Positions 28,072 to 36,927 of a stretch of 64,000 nucleotides of DNA are shown here, piece after piece. Where the stretch lies: positions 1 to 64,000 of the forward strand of contig JAEWQJ010000027.1 in NCBI GenBank assembly GCA_023399215.1, given 5' to 3'. This DNA is from Methanobacteriota archaeon. Its GTDB lineage: Archaea > Halobacteriota > Methanosarcinia > Methanosarcinales > Methanosarcinaceae. The translations under genes and the position numbers were made by a program. Below the pieces are notes generated by a model, which was given only the letters and a program-made list of their open reading frames with translations, did not search any database and was not told where the DNA came from. Every line of letters starts with the position of its first letter. Position 1 is the stretch's first letter.

Positions 28072-28252
28072 CTGCAATTAACTTGAAAACTCAATAGAGA
28101 GTGAAACTATTTCTTTAGTATTATAATAATCGCTGCTATTTATTGCAACTAACTTAAAAACTGATTGGAGATTGAAACCATTTTCATTTTGGAACGTTGT
28201 TATAAGTGCTCCAAAATTGCAATTAACTTGAATCCAGACGGAAGATAGTTTT
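28072..28252 (+). CRISPR. Degenerate CRISPR-like cluster: three 36-base repeats, two spacers
   Basis: Repeats at 28072-28107, 28143-28178 and 28217-28252 share TGCAAYTAACTTRAAAAC at the 5' side, and the first two end TGAAAC (the second ATTGAAAC), the typical end of archaeal CRISPR repeats. The third is degenerate in its second half, as terminal repeats often are. Spacers are 35 bases (28108-28142) and 38 bases (28179-28216) and unlike each other. No cas gene is in the window. Confidence 0.5.
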
Positions 28253-28935
28253 AAGAGTATATTTTATTCAGTTGAGTAATCTTTATTCAGTTGAGTGATC
28301 TTTATTCAGTCGAGTAATCTGCAATTTGATGCCAGGACGTGAATTTGTCCAATAATTGCAGAAAACTACACGACAATTGTTCCTAACCTCCTTTCTTGTG
28401 GCTGTATCAATTACAGATATCGTTGCACTGTCGTAATATGTTATTGGGAGCGGAACTTTGTGCAGTGGCTACCAAAAACACTTGTATATAAGCCATAAAT
28501 TTTATTAATTCTAGAAGATTCTGACACTCTTGGCTTTCAGTTAATTGTTATCCTTGTAGACCAGTTAGAAGGCAAACTTGAATTATAAAGAGGTTATGAA
28601 AGTGAATTTGTTATAAAATTTGCAATACCGGAAAAGGAATAAGAATTCTTTCATGGACTTTCGTTACTCTTATATTTAAGTTGTATAGTAAATATGGGTA
28701 TATGATTTCAATCTTCAGAAAAGGTTAGAGTCACTAACATTTCACCGGTTATTGCACCAACTCTGGATATAAATAAGAACAACAATGTCTGTCAGTTATT
28801 GAAAAATCACACGTATAAGAATTTCACTATGTTTACTCAAAAATAACAAATCCACTTATTTTTTATAATTGATTGACAATTCACGGGCATAACCTAAGAA
28901 AGATTGATTTTATTACATTTAAACGGTGTTTAACA
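28253..28935. repeat. Spacer with a 19-bp tandem array (28263-28319)
   Basis: TTTATTCAGTTGAGTAATC occurs three times head to tail with two substitutions, right after the CRISPR-like cluster. The rest of the spacer holds the YVTN remnant annotated separately and otherwise nothing recognisable. Confidence 0.65.
28382..28480 (-). pseudogene. Fragment of a YVTN-propeller surface-protein gene
   Basis: The minus strand reads [18 protein letters not shown] (28437-28384), the hallmark blade sequence of YVTN proteins. Just upstream in another frame is TAQSSAP, matching the signal-peptide junction (TTSAATAQS) of the intact YVTN gene at 59223. Only this first-blade stub remains. Confidence 0.5.
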
Positions 28936-29094
28936 ATGTCCAAAAAAACTTCTAAACCGATATCTCGTAGAGAACACGATCAAATGAAACGCAATAGAAT
29001 GAATAATACTAATAATAGCAAACCGGCATCGGATAATAGAGGTATAATTGAAAAATGCAAGGGCCTTCTCAGGAAAAAAAACTCAGAGAATTAA
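28936..29094 (+). CDS. Small basic hypothetical protein
   Basis: 52 codons from the ATG at 28936 (MSKKTSKPISRREHDQMKRN...). Very rich in Lys, Arg and Asn with no hydrophobic core; if real it could bind nucleic acid. The ribosome-binding site is weak and no neighbour suggests a role. Confidence 0.35.
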   Translation: MSKKTSKPISRREHDQMKRNRMNNTNNSKPASDNRGIIEKCKGLLRKKNSEN

Positions 29095-29424
29095 GTAAAT
29101 AAGATTAAAAATTAATTTTACCACAATTTCAAGTTCACTATGCGTTTTTGGTAGAGAAGAGAAACAAAGTTTTTATAATCATTTAAAGGCTGTTGATTAT
29201 TTAGTCCTTTTTATTTATACCACTTTTACTTTTGTTTCCCACCTCTTTTTTAATATGAATCACTCTTCACGTTATTTTTACGTCTTATGCCAGCTTTGAA
29301 CCTCTTTTACATTCAAATTTTACTTCTCGTTGTCAAAGATGTCAAACTGCAAGCAGTGTTAAACAGGTCAGCAGGCAGACAATTTATTAAACATAGACGA
29401 TTTTATTAAATGGGGAAGATTATT
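29095..29424. other. Spacer without a gene
   Basis: AT-rich, includes the probable promoter of the peroxiredoxin gene. No repeat or hairpin of note was seen. Confidence 0.4.
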
Positions 29425-29901
29425 ATGAGCAAAATTAATATCGGGGATAAAATTCAGGATTTCAGGCTAAGAGACCATAAACAGAAAGAGGTGCACCTCT
29501 ATGATTTCGCTGGCAAGAAGGTTCTTTTATCATTCCATCCACTCGCCTGGACAAGCGTGTGTGCAGAACAGATGAAATCACTTGAGGAAAATCACGAAAT
29601 GTTCGCCAGATTGAACACGGTGGCTTTTGGCATAAGTGTGGACCCTATACCTTCAAAAAGAGCCTGGGCCAAGGAACTTGGAATTACGCACATCAAGCTT
29701 CTTTCGGACTTCTGGCCTCATGGGGAGGTTGCCAGAGCATATGGGATATTCAGAGAAAAAGAAGGGGTCTCTCAGAGGGCGAACATAATTATCGACGAGG
29801 AACAGAAGGTTATATTCTTCGAAGAATATCCTGTGCACGAACTTCCTGATATGGCAAAGATTGCAAGAATTCTGGAACAAGGGAGTAAGGTTCAGCTCTA
29901 A
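29425..29901 (+). CDS. Peroxiredoxin (AhpC/TSA family), single cysteine
   Basis: 158 residues. The active-site loop reads FHPLAWTSVCAEQM (about residues 37-50): the peroxidatic Cys and the Thr three residues before it are kept, while the usual PLAFTPVC wording has W and S substitutions. It is the only cysteine in the chain, so no resolving Cys is present and an outside thiol must reduce the sulfenic acid. The ATG at 29425 has GGGGAAG seven bases upstream; the in-frame ATG at 29410 would put that site inside the gene. Role: reduction of hydrogen peroxide or organic peroxides in the cytosol. Monocistronic. Confidence 0.88.
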   Translation: MSKINIGDKIQDFRLRDHKQKEVHLYDFAGKKVLLSFHPLAWTSVCAEQMKSLEENHEMFARLNTVAFGISVDPIPSKRAWAKELGITHIKLLSDFWPHGEVARAYGIFREKEGVSQRANIIIDEEQKVIFFEEYPVHELPDMAKIARILEQGSKVQL

Positions 29902-30079
29902 AAAACAAAGCAATAGAGAGATAAAGTAAGTAATAAAATTACAGGAAGAAAGAAGGGGAAAAGTAAACTACGAATCATAGAATGAAGGTGGGAAAAAGAA
30001 AAAGGTCAGAAAACCCATCAGTTCTATAATTATTCAACTTTTTTCATTTAATTTACCCCGAATTATCCATTTATATGAC

Positions 30080-31072
30080 TTAGTCCGTTGTAAATCCCAT
30101 ATTACTTAATTCCGTATCAATTCCCTCAAAGAGTTCCCTCAGTGCTATCCTGAGTCTGCGGACCTCTACCTGCCAGATTCTTTTGCTAACCTGCTTGTCT
30201 CCCCCGGCTTTAACAGCTGCTATCCAGGAGTATTTTCTTGCGATTTTTTTGTTGTTCGCTGGAAAACGGAAAGCTTTTCCAGTTTTCTGGTTAGCGTATT
30301 TCTCGTTGATCAGAAATTCATATATTTCCTGAACTCTTTCAAGTAGTTTTTTTTCACTTTCTGACCCTGAATATCCAAACAGCACAAGATTCCAGAGGCG
30401 GAACTGCACATTATGAAGCTCGTGAGAAAGCTTCTCGGAAACCGAGACTTCCAGCATCTTCCTGAATTCAAGGTAAATGTCCGTGTTTCCTAAACCTGAA
30501 GGCAGGATGTTTCCAAGCGAGATCATAATGTGAATACATTCGTGAAAAAGAATTCTGGCTATCAGGAACTCAACCCTTTCCTGCAAATTCCAGAATTTGT
30601 TTACAAGAGCCTCGTCCCAGAGCTGGTAAGGGTTAACGAGGATCATAGACCTGTAGACCATCCTTTTTTCTTTCTGTGATACCAGGCGCTTGGGATAAAG
30701 AGTCATTCCCAGCATTTTTCCGAAATATTGAATCCTGACAGCCAAATCCCAGCAATACTCCCACTCCCCTGAACTTACACACTTTACCCTGTAGTAGTTT
30801 CCATCAAAGTGAACTCCCTCAAGCAGCCGGTACATATCTTTACTGTGTACCTTGATCAACGACTTTATCATAGGTTCCCTATAGATCCGAAGGTCAAAAT
30901 AAGGTACATTCGGGATAGGAGCAGGAAGTGAAGCAAGAAGTGAAGCAGGAAGTGAAGCAGGGGGTGAAGCAGGTGAGAAAATATTTAGATCCTGAAATCC
31001 ATAAGACCATAAATTTGAGTTCCCGTTCAAGCCATTGACTTCCTTCTCAACTGGCATGGTCTTCTTTTTCAT
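30080..31072 (-). CDS. Uncharacterised protein with an HExxH motif
   Basis: 330 residues from the ATG at 31072, which has CGAGGGA six bases upstream (a TTG at 31147 would add a hydrophobic leader but has no such site). Residues about 33-53 are a low-complexity Pro/Ala/Ser/Leu repeat (PASLPASLLASLPAP). The central part contains LFHECIHIMI (176-185): H177-E178-x2-H181 is the zinc-binding motif of gluzincin-type peptidases, in a helix that is hydrophobic on one side. The third ligand is not certain. No signal peptide is present with this start, so a cytosolic role is likely. No named family is recognised. It lies upstream of no gene on its strand; the E1-like gene 130 bases away is encoded on the same strand and may be co-transcribed. 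Confidence 0.6.
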   Translation of the reverse strand: MKKKTMPVEKEVNGLNGNSNLWSYGFQDLNIFSPASPPASLPASLLASLPAPIPNVPYFDLRIYREPMIKSLIKVHSKDMYRLLEGVHFDGNYYRVKCVSSGEWEYCWDLAVRIQYFGKMLGMTLYPKRLVSQKEKRMVYRSMILVNPYQLWDEALVNKFWNLQERVEFLIARILFHECIHIMISLGNILPSGLGNTDIYLEFRKMLEVSVSEKLSHELHNVQFRLWNLVLFGYSGSESEKKLLERVQEIYEFLINEKYANQKTGKAFRFPANNKKIARKYSWIAAVKAGGDKQVSKRIWQVEVRRLRIALRELFEGIDTELSNMGFTTD

Positions 31073-31201
31073 TAAATTCCCTCGCACAAGATCCCCTGTA
31101 AGATACCCTATAAGTATTATTACTGAAGATATATATAAATTGGTCAATAGACGGCAGGGAATTGAAATAAAGGTTTATCCTGATTTAAAAAGGTAAAAGT
31201 C

Positions 31202-31945
31202 TCATTTATTTACGCAGTTTTCTTTAAGATTTCCACAAACGGGGCAATTGTTTAGCTTTGAGAGTGAAATCTCACTGAAATTCCCTGAAAGTCCATTCCA
31301 GAACAGAAGGCGACCTTCCAGAAGCTTTCCCTGTCCTGTCAGGAATTTAATTACTTCGTTTGCCTGAATAGATCCGATGATCCCTGCAGTTGCCCCTAAA
31401 ATCGGAAAAACTTCTTTTTTGGAAATGCGTGGGAAAATACAGTAAAAACAGGGAGTTTTTCCAGGTACTATTGTTGTTACCTGACCGTCATAACCGGTAA
31501 CTGCCCCATGTATTAAAGGAATCCTTCTTTTTATGACAAGCCTGTTAAGCATATGTCTAGTTTCTAGATTATCAAGCGCATCAACTATAACATCACATTC
31601 AGGAACCAGGGTTTCGAGATTTGATTCGGTAAGCATCTCTGCTATGGTTTCAACCTCAATATCCGGGTTCATGGAAAGCAGTTTTTCCTTTGCTGACTCT
31701 ATCTTAAGCCTTCCGATGTCCTTTTGATGGTGAAGGAACTGTCTGTTTAGATTGCTGGGATCCACGGAATCGAAATCTGCAAGAATTATTTTTCCGACTC
31801 CTGCTATTGCGAGATAGGTGGAAACTGGACTTCCCAGTCCGCCTGCCCCGGCAACCAGCACTTTTGCATTCTTCAACTTTTCCTGTCCCTCTTCCCCAAA
31901 AAGAAGGATCTGCCGGCTGTATTTTTCACGCTCGAAATCATTCAT
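31202..31945 (-). CDS. ThiF/MoeB family E1-like adenylyltransferase
   Basis: 247 residues, full length for MoeB/ThiF. The nucleotide loop GAGGLGSP is at 33-40, the DFDSVDPSNLNRQFLH stretch holds the conserved Asp and Arg that contact ATP, and two CxxC pairs (CFYC, CPVC) near the second half form the structural zinc site. These enzymes adenylate the C-terminal Gly-Gly of small sulfur carriers such as MoaD, ThiS or archaeal SAMPs for molybdopterin, thiamine or tRNA thiolation; which carrier is used here cannot be decided. It is followed on the same strand by the HExxH gene. Confidence 0.9.
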   Translation of the reverse strand: MNDFEREKYSRQILLFGEEGQEKLKNAKVLVAGAGGLGSPVSTYLAIAGVGKIILADFDSVDPSNLNRQFLHHQKDIGRLKIESAKEKLLSMNPDIEVETIAEMLTESNLETLVPECDVIVDALDNLETRHMLNRLVIKRRIPLIHGAVTGYDGQVTTIVPGKTPCFYCIFPRISKKEVFPILGATAGIIGSIQANEVIKFLTGQGKLLEGRLLFWNGLSGNFSEISLSKLNNCPVCGNLKENCVNK

Positions 31946-32470
31946 GCAAGGACTCCGGAATTTGGTCTATTTTCAGGATGCGATTTCCTATTTATTTTGT
32001 TACCAGGAATATTCTCACTCAGTTGAATTTGAATCATTCTCCTTAATCATCACCTTTCTTGTGCATAATCTCTTCGGCTCTCATAAAAGGTAGGATCAGC
32101 AGGATCTGCGGGAACTCTAATCAAGGTGGATACCAGCCCAACTTTATGGATACCAGCCCAACTTTAATCAAGGTGGGTACCAGTCCAGCACATAAATCTG
32201 ATAAAAATCTGGGCTTCAGTAGTATCAAAGCAGAAAGATATATCTCAAAGCAGAAAGGTATATCTCTGAGAAGAAACATAGCCCGCAGGCATATCGGTGG
32301 TAGGGACAAGAATTTTTAGAAAAATTAATTAAGGCAAGGCCCATAAAAATAGGAAGTTCATTTTTTTTACATTATTCTAACCGGTTATTGCAGTTCAATA
32401 TTGTAGCATCTTTCTTACATACTAAAGGTGGGATGCTGAAAAAAAGAAATTTATAAAGGTCTTGGAATTT
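31946..32470. other. Divergent spacer with short direct repeats
   Basis: Between the E1-like gene (minus) and the MoxR gene (plus). GGATACCAGCCCAACTTTA occurs twice with a third partial copy, linked by TAATCAAGGTGG (32118-32185), and GCAGAAAGATATATCTC occurs twice (32229-32264). No gene. Confidence 0.45.
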
Positions 32471-33991
32471 ATGAGAGTCCTGGATTTAAAGAATACGGTT
32501 ATCAATATCAAACAGGAGTTTTCAGGCTACTTCAAAGAACGAGATGCTGAAATTAATGGGTCTCTTCTTGCACTCCTTTCTGGTGAACATGTCCTTTTAC
32601 TTGGCCCACCAGGGACTGCAAAAACTCTGCTTGCAAGCAAAATCTGCGAAACTATAGAGGGGGGAAACTTTTTCCATTATCTTCTAACCCGCTTTTCCAC
32701 GCCTGAAGAGGTATTTGGACCTCTTTCCCTCAAGGCACTTGAGAGGGACGAGTTCAGCAGGCGGATAGAAGGTTACCTTCCAACTGCGCATATAGCTCTG
32801 CTTGACGAGATTTTCAAGGCAAATAGTTCCATCTTAAACAGCATGTTGACTGTACTGAATGAGAGAAAATACCATAACGGCAAGGAGCTTATTGATGTGC
32901 CTCTTTTTACCGTTTTTGGGGCTTCCAACGAACTGCCGGAAGAAGATGAAAGCCTCGAAGCTCTTTACGACCGTTTTTTGTTCCGGTACAAAGTGGATTA
33001 TATCCAGCACGAAGAGAACCTTGAAGACCTGATCTTCAAAAACACCGAAGATTTCGTGCCCTCAACGAAACTCAGCATAGAAGATATAAAGGAAACTCAG
33101 AAGAGAGCAAGAGACCTCCCTGTTGATCCTGAGGTTCGGTCAATTATAAAGGCACTCCGGAGAGAACTCAGGAACTCAAATATTTTTGTCTCGGACAGGC
33201 GCTGGAAAAAAATTGTAAATGTACTCAGGGTAGCTTCATTCGTAAATGGTCATACCAGTGTAGACCGGATGACTGCTGTCCTGCTGCAGCACGTACTCTG
33301 GGAAGTGCCGGAACAGAAGGAAGCAATCAGGAAACTTATTCTGGACAGGGTTGTTTCAGGGGGCACGGATACTGGCAAATTGAAACTGGATGTTCTTGAT
33401 CTGAAAAACTCCATATACGGTTGTTTGCAGCAGGAACTGCCGGATCTTGTAGCCTGTAATAAATGCTACGAAGAAGAGAGAAGGACAACAAGCGGCCTGA
33501 AAAGTTCAAGGTTTTCAGGAGTCAAAGCGCAGAAAAGCCTCACATTCGACAATTCCCTTGACCTGCTGAAACACCATGCAGAGTTTCCAACCCATACTTA
33601 CAATTTCGGGCTCGATTATAGCAATGTCAACAGCTCCCTTAACTTCGAATCCCTGGCAGAACAATTCCGCAGAAAATACGGGTTTGAATTCAAGATCAGC
33701 CTTGATTATGGAGATAAGAAGCTCTATGAAAAAGAGTACGAAAATCTTGAAGAAAGACTGAACTATTTCAAAAGGCAAATCCAGGAAGAAGAAAAAGCGC
33801 TTGAGGAAACCCTTAGGGAAAATATCTGGGTTTCAGGGCAGGACAGCCAGGAAATCCTGATGAAATATCGCTCTAAAAATACCGATGTTTACGAGATTGC
33901 AAACAGTCTAAACGAGGTAAGGCTCCTGCTTGAAAAACCCAGGGTATTTGATGTAACCATTGAAAAAGCAGGAGAGGTAGCTGAAACCTGA
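32471..33991 (+). CDS. MoxR-family AAA+ ATPase, RavA-like
   Basis: 506 residues from the ATG at 32471 (AAAGGT about ten bases upstream; the TTG at 32462 is too close to it). The AAA+ module covers about residues 10-290: Walker A GPPGTAKT (45-52), Walker B IALLDE (108-113), the FSTPEEVFGPLS insert and the sensor region FGASNELPEE. The C-terminal 200 residues are charged and partly coiled-coil (about 410-470). RavA-type ATPases work with a VWA partner to remodel or insert cofactors into protein complexes; the VWA partner is the next gene, 120 bases downstream. Confidence 0.88.
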   Translation: MRVLDLKNTVINIKQEFSGYFKERDAEINGSLLALLSGEHVLLLGPPGTAKTLLASKICETIEGGNFFHYLLTRFSTPEEVFGPLSLKALERDEFSRRIEGYLPTAHIALLDEIFKANSSILNSMLTVLNERKYHNGKELIDVPLFTVFGASNELPEEDESLEALYDRFLFRYKVDYIQHEENLEDLIFKNTEDFVPSTKLSIEDIKETQKRARDLPVDPEVRSIIKALRRELRNSNIFVSDRRWKKIVNVLRVASFVNGHTSVDRMTAVLLQHVLWEVPEQKEAIRKLILDRVVSGGTDTGKLKLDVLDLKNSIYGCLQQELPDLVACNKCYEEERRTTSGLKSSRFSGVKAQKSLTFDNSLDLLKHHAEFPTHTYNFGLDYSNVNSSLNFESLAEQFRRKYGFEFKISLDYGDKKLYEKEYENLEERLNYFKRQIQEEEKALEETLRENIWVSGQDSQEILMKYRSKNTDVYEIANSLNEVRLLLEKPRVFDVTIEKAGEVAET

Positions 33992-34111
33992 ATATTTCCA
34001 AAATATAGCTGAAAAACTTTTGAAATATAGCTGAAAATTTCTAAAATATAAAACTCCTATAACTTATTAAAAACTCCTAAAACTTTGGAGAATTTCCGGA
34101 AAAGGAAAAAT

Positions 34112-36022
34112 ATGCAGGAATTAAAAAAGCGGAAAGAAGATTTCGAGGGTATTCACGGGTCAGGCTCATCTTTATCGTTTAGCCATGCCTTCAATCCTTC
34201 CACAATATTGAATATTGAACTCAGGGATGTCCTGGCGACTCCACGAAAAATGCCAAGGAAAGTCAGGGAAGAAATTGCAGAAATTCTTGTTTATGAGCTT
34301 TTTTCAGAAAATGGGTACGAAATAAAAGATGAAAAGTTGTTTATGAGTAAATTTGGAGCTTTTTATCCAATCTTTTTAGGTTTAAGAGATTTTGGAATCT
34401 GGGCTGAAATAAAAACTCTTGCCGAAGCCAACAATCTGGCAGGTGTTTTTATACTTAGGGCTCTGCTTGAAGAACTTTTTACACTTCTGGATGACTATGG
34501 AAAGATGGAATCTGAATTTTCAAAAAAGTTTGCAAGAAACCTGGAAAAAAGCCTTAAAGCTCTGGGGAAGCTAATCGATGAAACTCAATCGGTATGGGAA
34601 CGAAACAGAATAAGAGATCTTGAGGAAAATTTCTGGTTGCAGGAAAATCCTAACATATCCGATCAACAGGTAACTCCCGAAAATAAACAGGAAAGTTCTC
34701 TCAAACAAGAAAGTTCCCTTACACAGGAAAGTTCTCTCAAACAGGAAAGTTCTCTTCCACAGGAGAGTTCTTTCCAGCAGGAAAATTCTCTTGAGCAGGA
34801 GAATTCCTTCCAGCAGGAAAATTCTCTTGAGCAGGATAACTCCTTCCAGCAGGAGAGTTCTCTTCAACAGGAAAATTCCTTTGAACAGGAAAGTTCCCTG
34901 CAAGACGTTGAGCACGAGACCTGGGAAAATCCGGATATGCAGGCTGGAAATACTGCGGGATCCGAAAGGCTTGCTTTAATGACTCTGAACTTCATGTCTT
35001 CGGAGAAGGCAGGAGAAGCCCTTGATTCTGTTATAGAAGAAAGCATAGCTGCAAAAATTGAAGAGCTTATCCCTGTGCTTGAAGACCACCTTGAAATGCT
35101 AGAAATTCTCTCAATGCTCTTTCCGGGCAGATCCTGGGATTACTCCTTGAAGGCTCTTCACAGAGAATACTTCGGAAACCTTGAAAAATACGCCGCACTT
35201 CTTAGAAAGAGCTCGGCTATTCACGAAATTCTTGAGCAGGTAGGAAGAATCGAGCTTGAGTACGGCTCAAAAAAGCTGAGTTTATCTCCGTACAGCAAAA
35301 GCGAAGTCCATTCGGTTACCCTTTCGGGTGATCTCCATACATTACTTCCAGCAGAAACCGTAAAGCTAAAAAATCCTCTCCTGAAGCGTAAATTCTATGC
35401 TGATATGCTTGAAGGAAAACTCCTGACCTACCAGCTAAAAGGAGAAAACTGGAACTCGGATAATGCAGGAAAAAAGAGAAAAGGGCCTGTAGTCGCCCTT
35501 GTAGACACCTCGGCATCGATGCGGGGAAGCCCTGAGCTTCTTGCAAAAGCCGTAGTTCTGGCAGTTACGAGAAGAATGTTAACAGAAAACAGGGATGTTA
35601 AAGTGATTCTCTTCTCTTCCAAGTGGCAGACAGTCGAAATTGAACTTACAAATAAAAAGCGCATGGGTGAGGAGTTTCTAGAGTTCCTGAAGTTCACTTT
35701 TGGTGGCGGCACCGATTTTAATACCGCACTTCGCGCAGGCCTTAAGGCTATGAAAAACGAAAAAGCCTTCGAGGGAGCTGATCTTCTTTTCCTTACCGAT
35801 GGTTATTCCGAACTCTCAGAAAGGCCCCTTATTCGGGAATGGAATGAGATCAAAGCCGAAAGACGAGCCCGGATCTTTTCCCTGATAATTGGAAATTATG
35901 ATGCCGGCGGACTGCAACAAATTTCTGACCACACATATCTCATAGGGAATGCCGAAAACTGGGATATTGCAGAAAGCCCTGCAAGTTTTGTGAAGGCGAT
36001 AAGCAAACCTTACAGGTTTTAA
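34112..36022 (+). CDS. VWA-domain protein, ViaA/CoxE-like partner of the MoxR ATPase
   Basis: 636 residues from the ATG at 34112 (GGAAAAGGAAA upstream). Residues about 1-185 are helical. A striking insert of twelve hexapeptide repeats of the type KQESSL/QQENSL (about 192-263) follows, then a second helical part, and the VWA domain (about 450-632) with an intact MIDAS, VDTSASMRGS, plus a later T in FGGGTDFNTAL and D in LFLTDGYSE. ViaA proteins bind RavA-type ATPases and link them to their client complexes. The gene follows the ATPase in the same direction, probably as an operon. Confidence 0.85.
   Translation: MQELKKRKEDFEGIHGSGSSLSFSHAFNPSTILNIELRDVLATPRKMPRKVREEIAEILVYELFSENGYEIKDEKLFMSKFGAFYPIFLGLRDFGIWAEIKTLAEANNLAGVFILRALLEELFTLLDDYGKMESEFSKKFARNLEKSLKALGKLIDETQSVWERNRIRDLEENFWLQENPNISDQQVTPENKQESSLKQESSLTQESSLKQESSLPQESSFQQENSLEQENSFQQENSLEQDNSFQQESSLQQENSFEQESSLQDVEHETWENPDMQAGNTAGSERLALMTLNFMSSEKAGEALDSVIEESIAAKIEELIPVLEDHLEMLEILSMLFPGRSWDYSLKALHREYFGNLEKYAALLRKSSAIHEILEQVGRIELEYGSKKLSLSPYSKSEVHSVTLSGDLHTLLPAETVKLKNPLLKRKFYADMLEGKLLTYQLKGENWNSDNAGKKRKGPVVALVDTSASMRGSPELLAKAVVLAVTRRMLTENRDVKVILFSSKWQTVEIELTNKKRMGEEFLEFLKFTFGGGTDFNTALRAGLKAMKNEKAFEGADLLFLTDGYSELSERPLIREWNEIKAERRARIFSLIIGNYDAGGLQQISDHTYLIGNAENWDIAESPASFVKAISKPYRF
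34685..34900 (+). repeat. Twelve in-frame 18-bp repeats inside the VWA-protein gene
   Basis: The 18-bp unit (CAGGAAAGTTCTCTC plus a variable codon) is repeated twelve times, encoding hexapeptides rich in Q, E, S and N. It is likely to form a disordered linker and to change length easily by slippage. Confidence 0.85.
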
Positions 36023-36150
36023 TTTCCCGGATATAAGTTCCTGGATATAAGTTCCCAAATATTTTTGATTTTCATATATTTTTGATAAAGTGGTATTTTT
36101 TAAGATGGTTTTGGTCCTTCGCACTGTAGCTATTTTTGGTCCTTCGTACT

Positions 36151-36927
36151 TTAATGCCTGTGCTTGAAAAGTTTCTGCAGACCTTCCCCAAAATCTTCCA
36201 GGTCTTTCCGTGCTGGGGTCTGGCGCCTGGATATGCTTGACAGGACAGAAAATGCCGCCTGTTTACTCCGGCTAGCTCCTTTAAGCAACCCTATTTCGAT
36301 CATTGCAACAATTAATTCGGAAATGATTTTTTGGTCTCTGGGACTCAGGTTATTCCATTTTTCGTTGATCTTTTTCGAGGAGTCCACTATTGATTCTTTT
36401 CTTTCGGATGCTATTGTTGAGGCTTTTGAGGAAGCTGCTTTTGAGGCATTTATTATCTGTTTTCTTCCATAGGAAGCCGTTTCCAGAAAGACTTTGAAAG
36501 CATTCTCTGAGATCTTTTTTAGTCTTGCTCTTTGATTTATAGGGATTTCCTCTCCCGAAGCCTTCCGAAAATCACTTTCAGAGCCTCTACTTTCCATAAT
36601 TTTACGGACCTCTCTAAAGATCTCCAAAATCTCCTCCTCAGACCTCGTTTTAAGGTATTCTCTGAGTTTTTCCAGAAGGTCCGAGTCGATTAGTTCTGAA
36701 TCCGCTTCATAAGAGGAGTTCGGATTGTGGAAAAAATCCTCATCTACTTCAATATCATCTACTTCGACGTCATCTACTTCAACGTCGTCTATCTCAACGA
36801 AATCAGCATCAATTATAGGACTGGATCCAAAGATATCTTCACGTGATGAAACCTTTCTGGATTTGGATTTATTCCGGATTCTGAACCCTGCATCTGAAAG
36901 TCTGTCAAATACTCTGTCTTTAAGCAA
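36151..36927 (-). CDS. Uncharacterised charged protein with acidic VEVDD repeats
   Basis: 258 residues; family not recognised. A basic N-terminus (1-30) leads into an acidic repeat FVEIDDVEVDDVEVDDIEVD (about 43-62), a helical stretch (80-115), an Ala/Ser/Lys-rich helix region (about 160-185) and a hydrophobic-tinged helix IISELIVAMIEIGLLKGA (about 205-222). The start is TTG with GGAGTG about nine bases upstream; no ATG is available nearby. It is convergent with the VWA gene and could belong functionally to the same locus, but that is position only. Confidence 0.55.
   Translation of the reverse strand: MLKDRVFDRLSDAGFRIRNKSKSRKVSSREDIFGSSPIIDADFVEIDDVEVDDVEVDDIEVDEDFFHNPNSSYEADSELIDSDLLEKLREYLKTRSEEEILEIFREVRKIMESRGSESDFRKASGEEIPINQRARLKKISENAFKVFLETASYGRKQIINASKAASSKASTIASERKESIVDSSKKINEKWNNLSPRDQKIISELIVAMIEIGLLKGASRSKQAAFSVLSSISRRQTPARKDLEDFGEGLQKLFKHRH

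Noticed and set aside
34685..34900. Hexapeptide repeats considered as a CRISPR or mobile element
   Set aside because: The units are 18 bp, contiguous without spacers and in frame with the VWA protein, so they are a coding tandem repeat.
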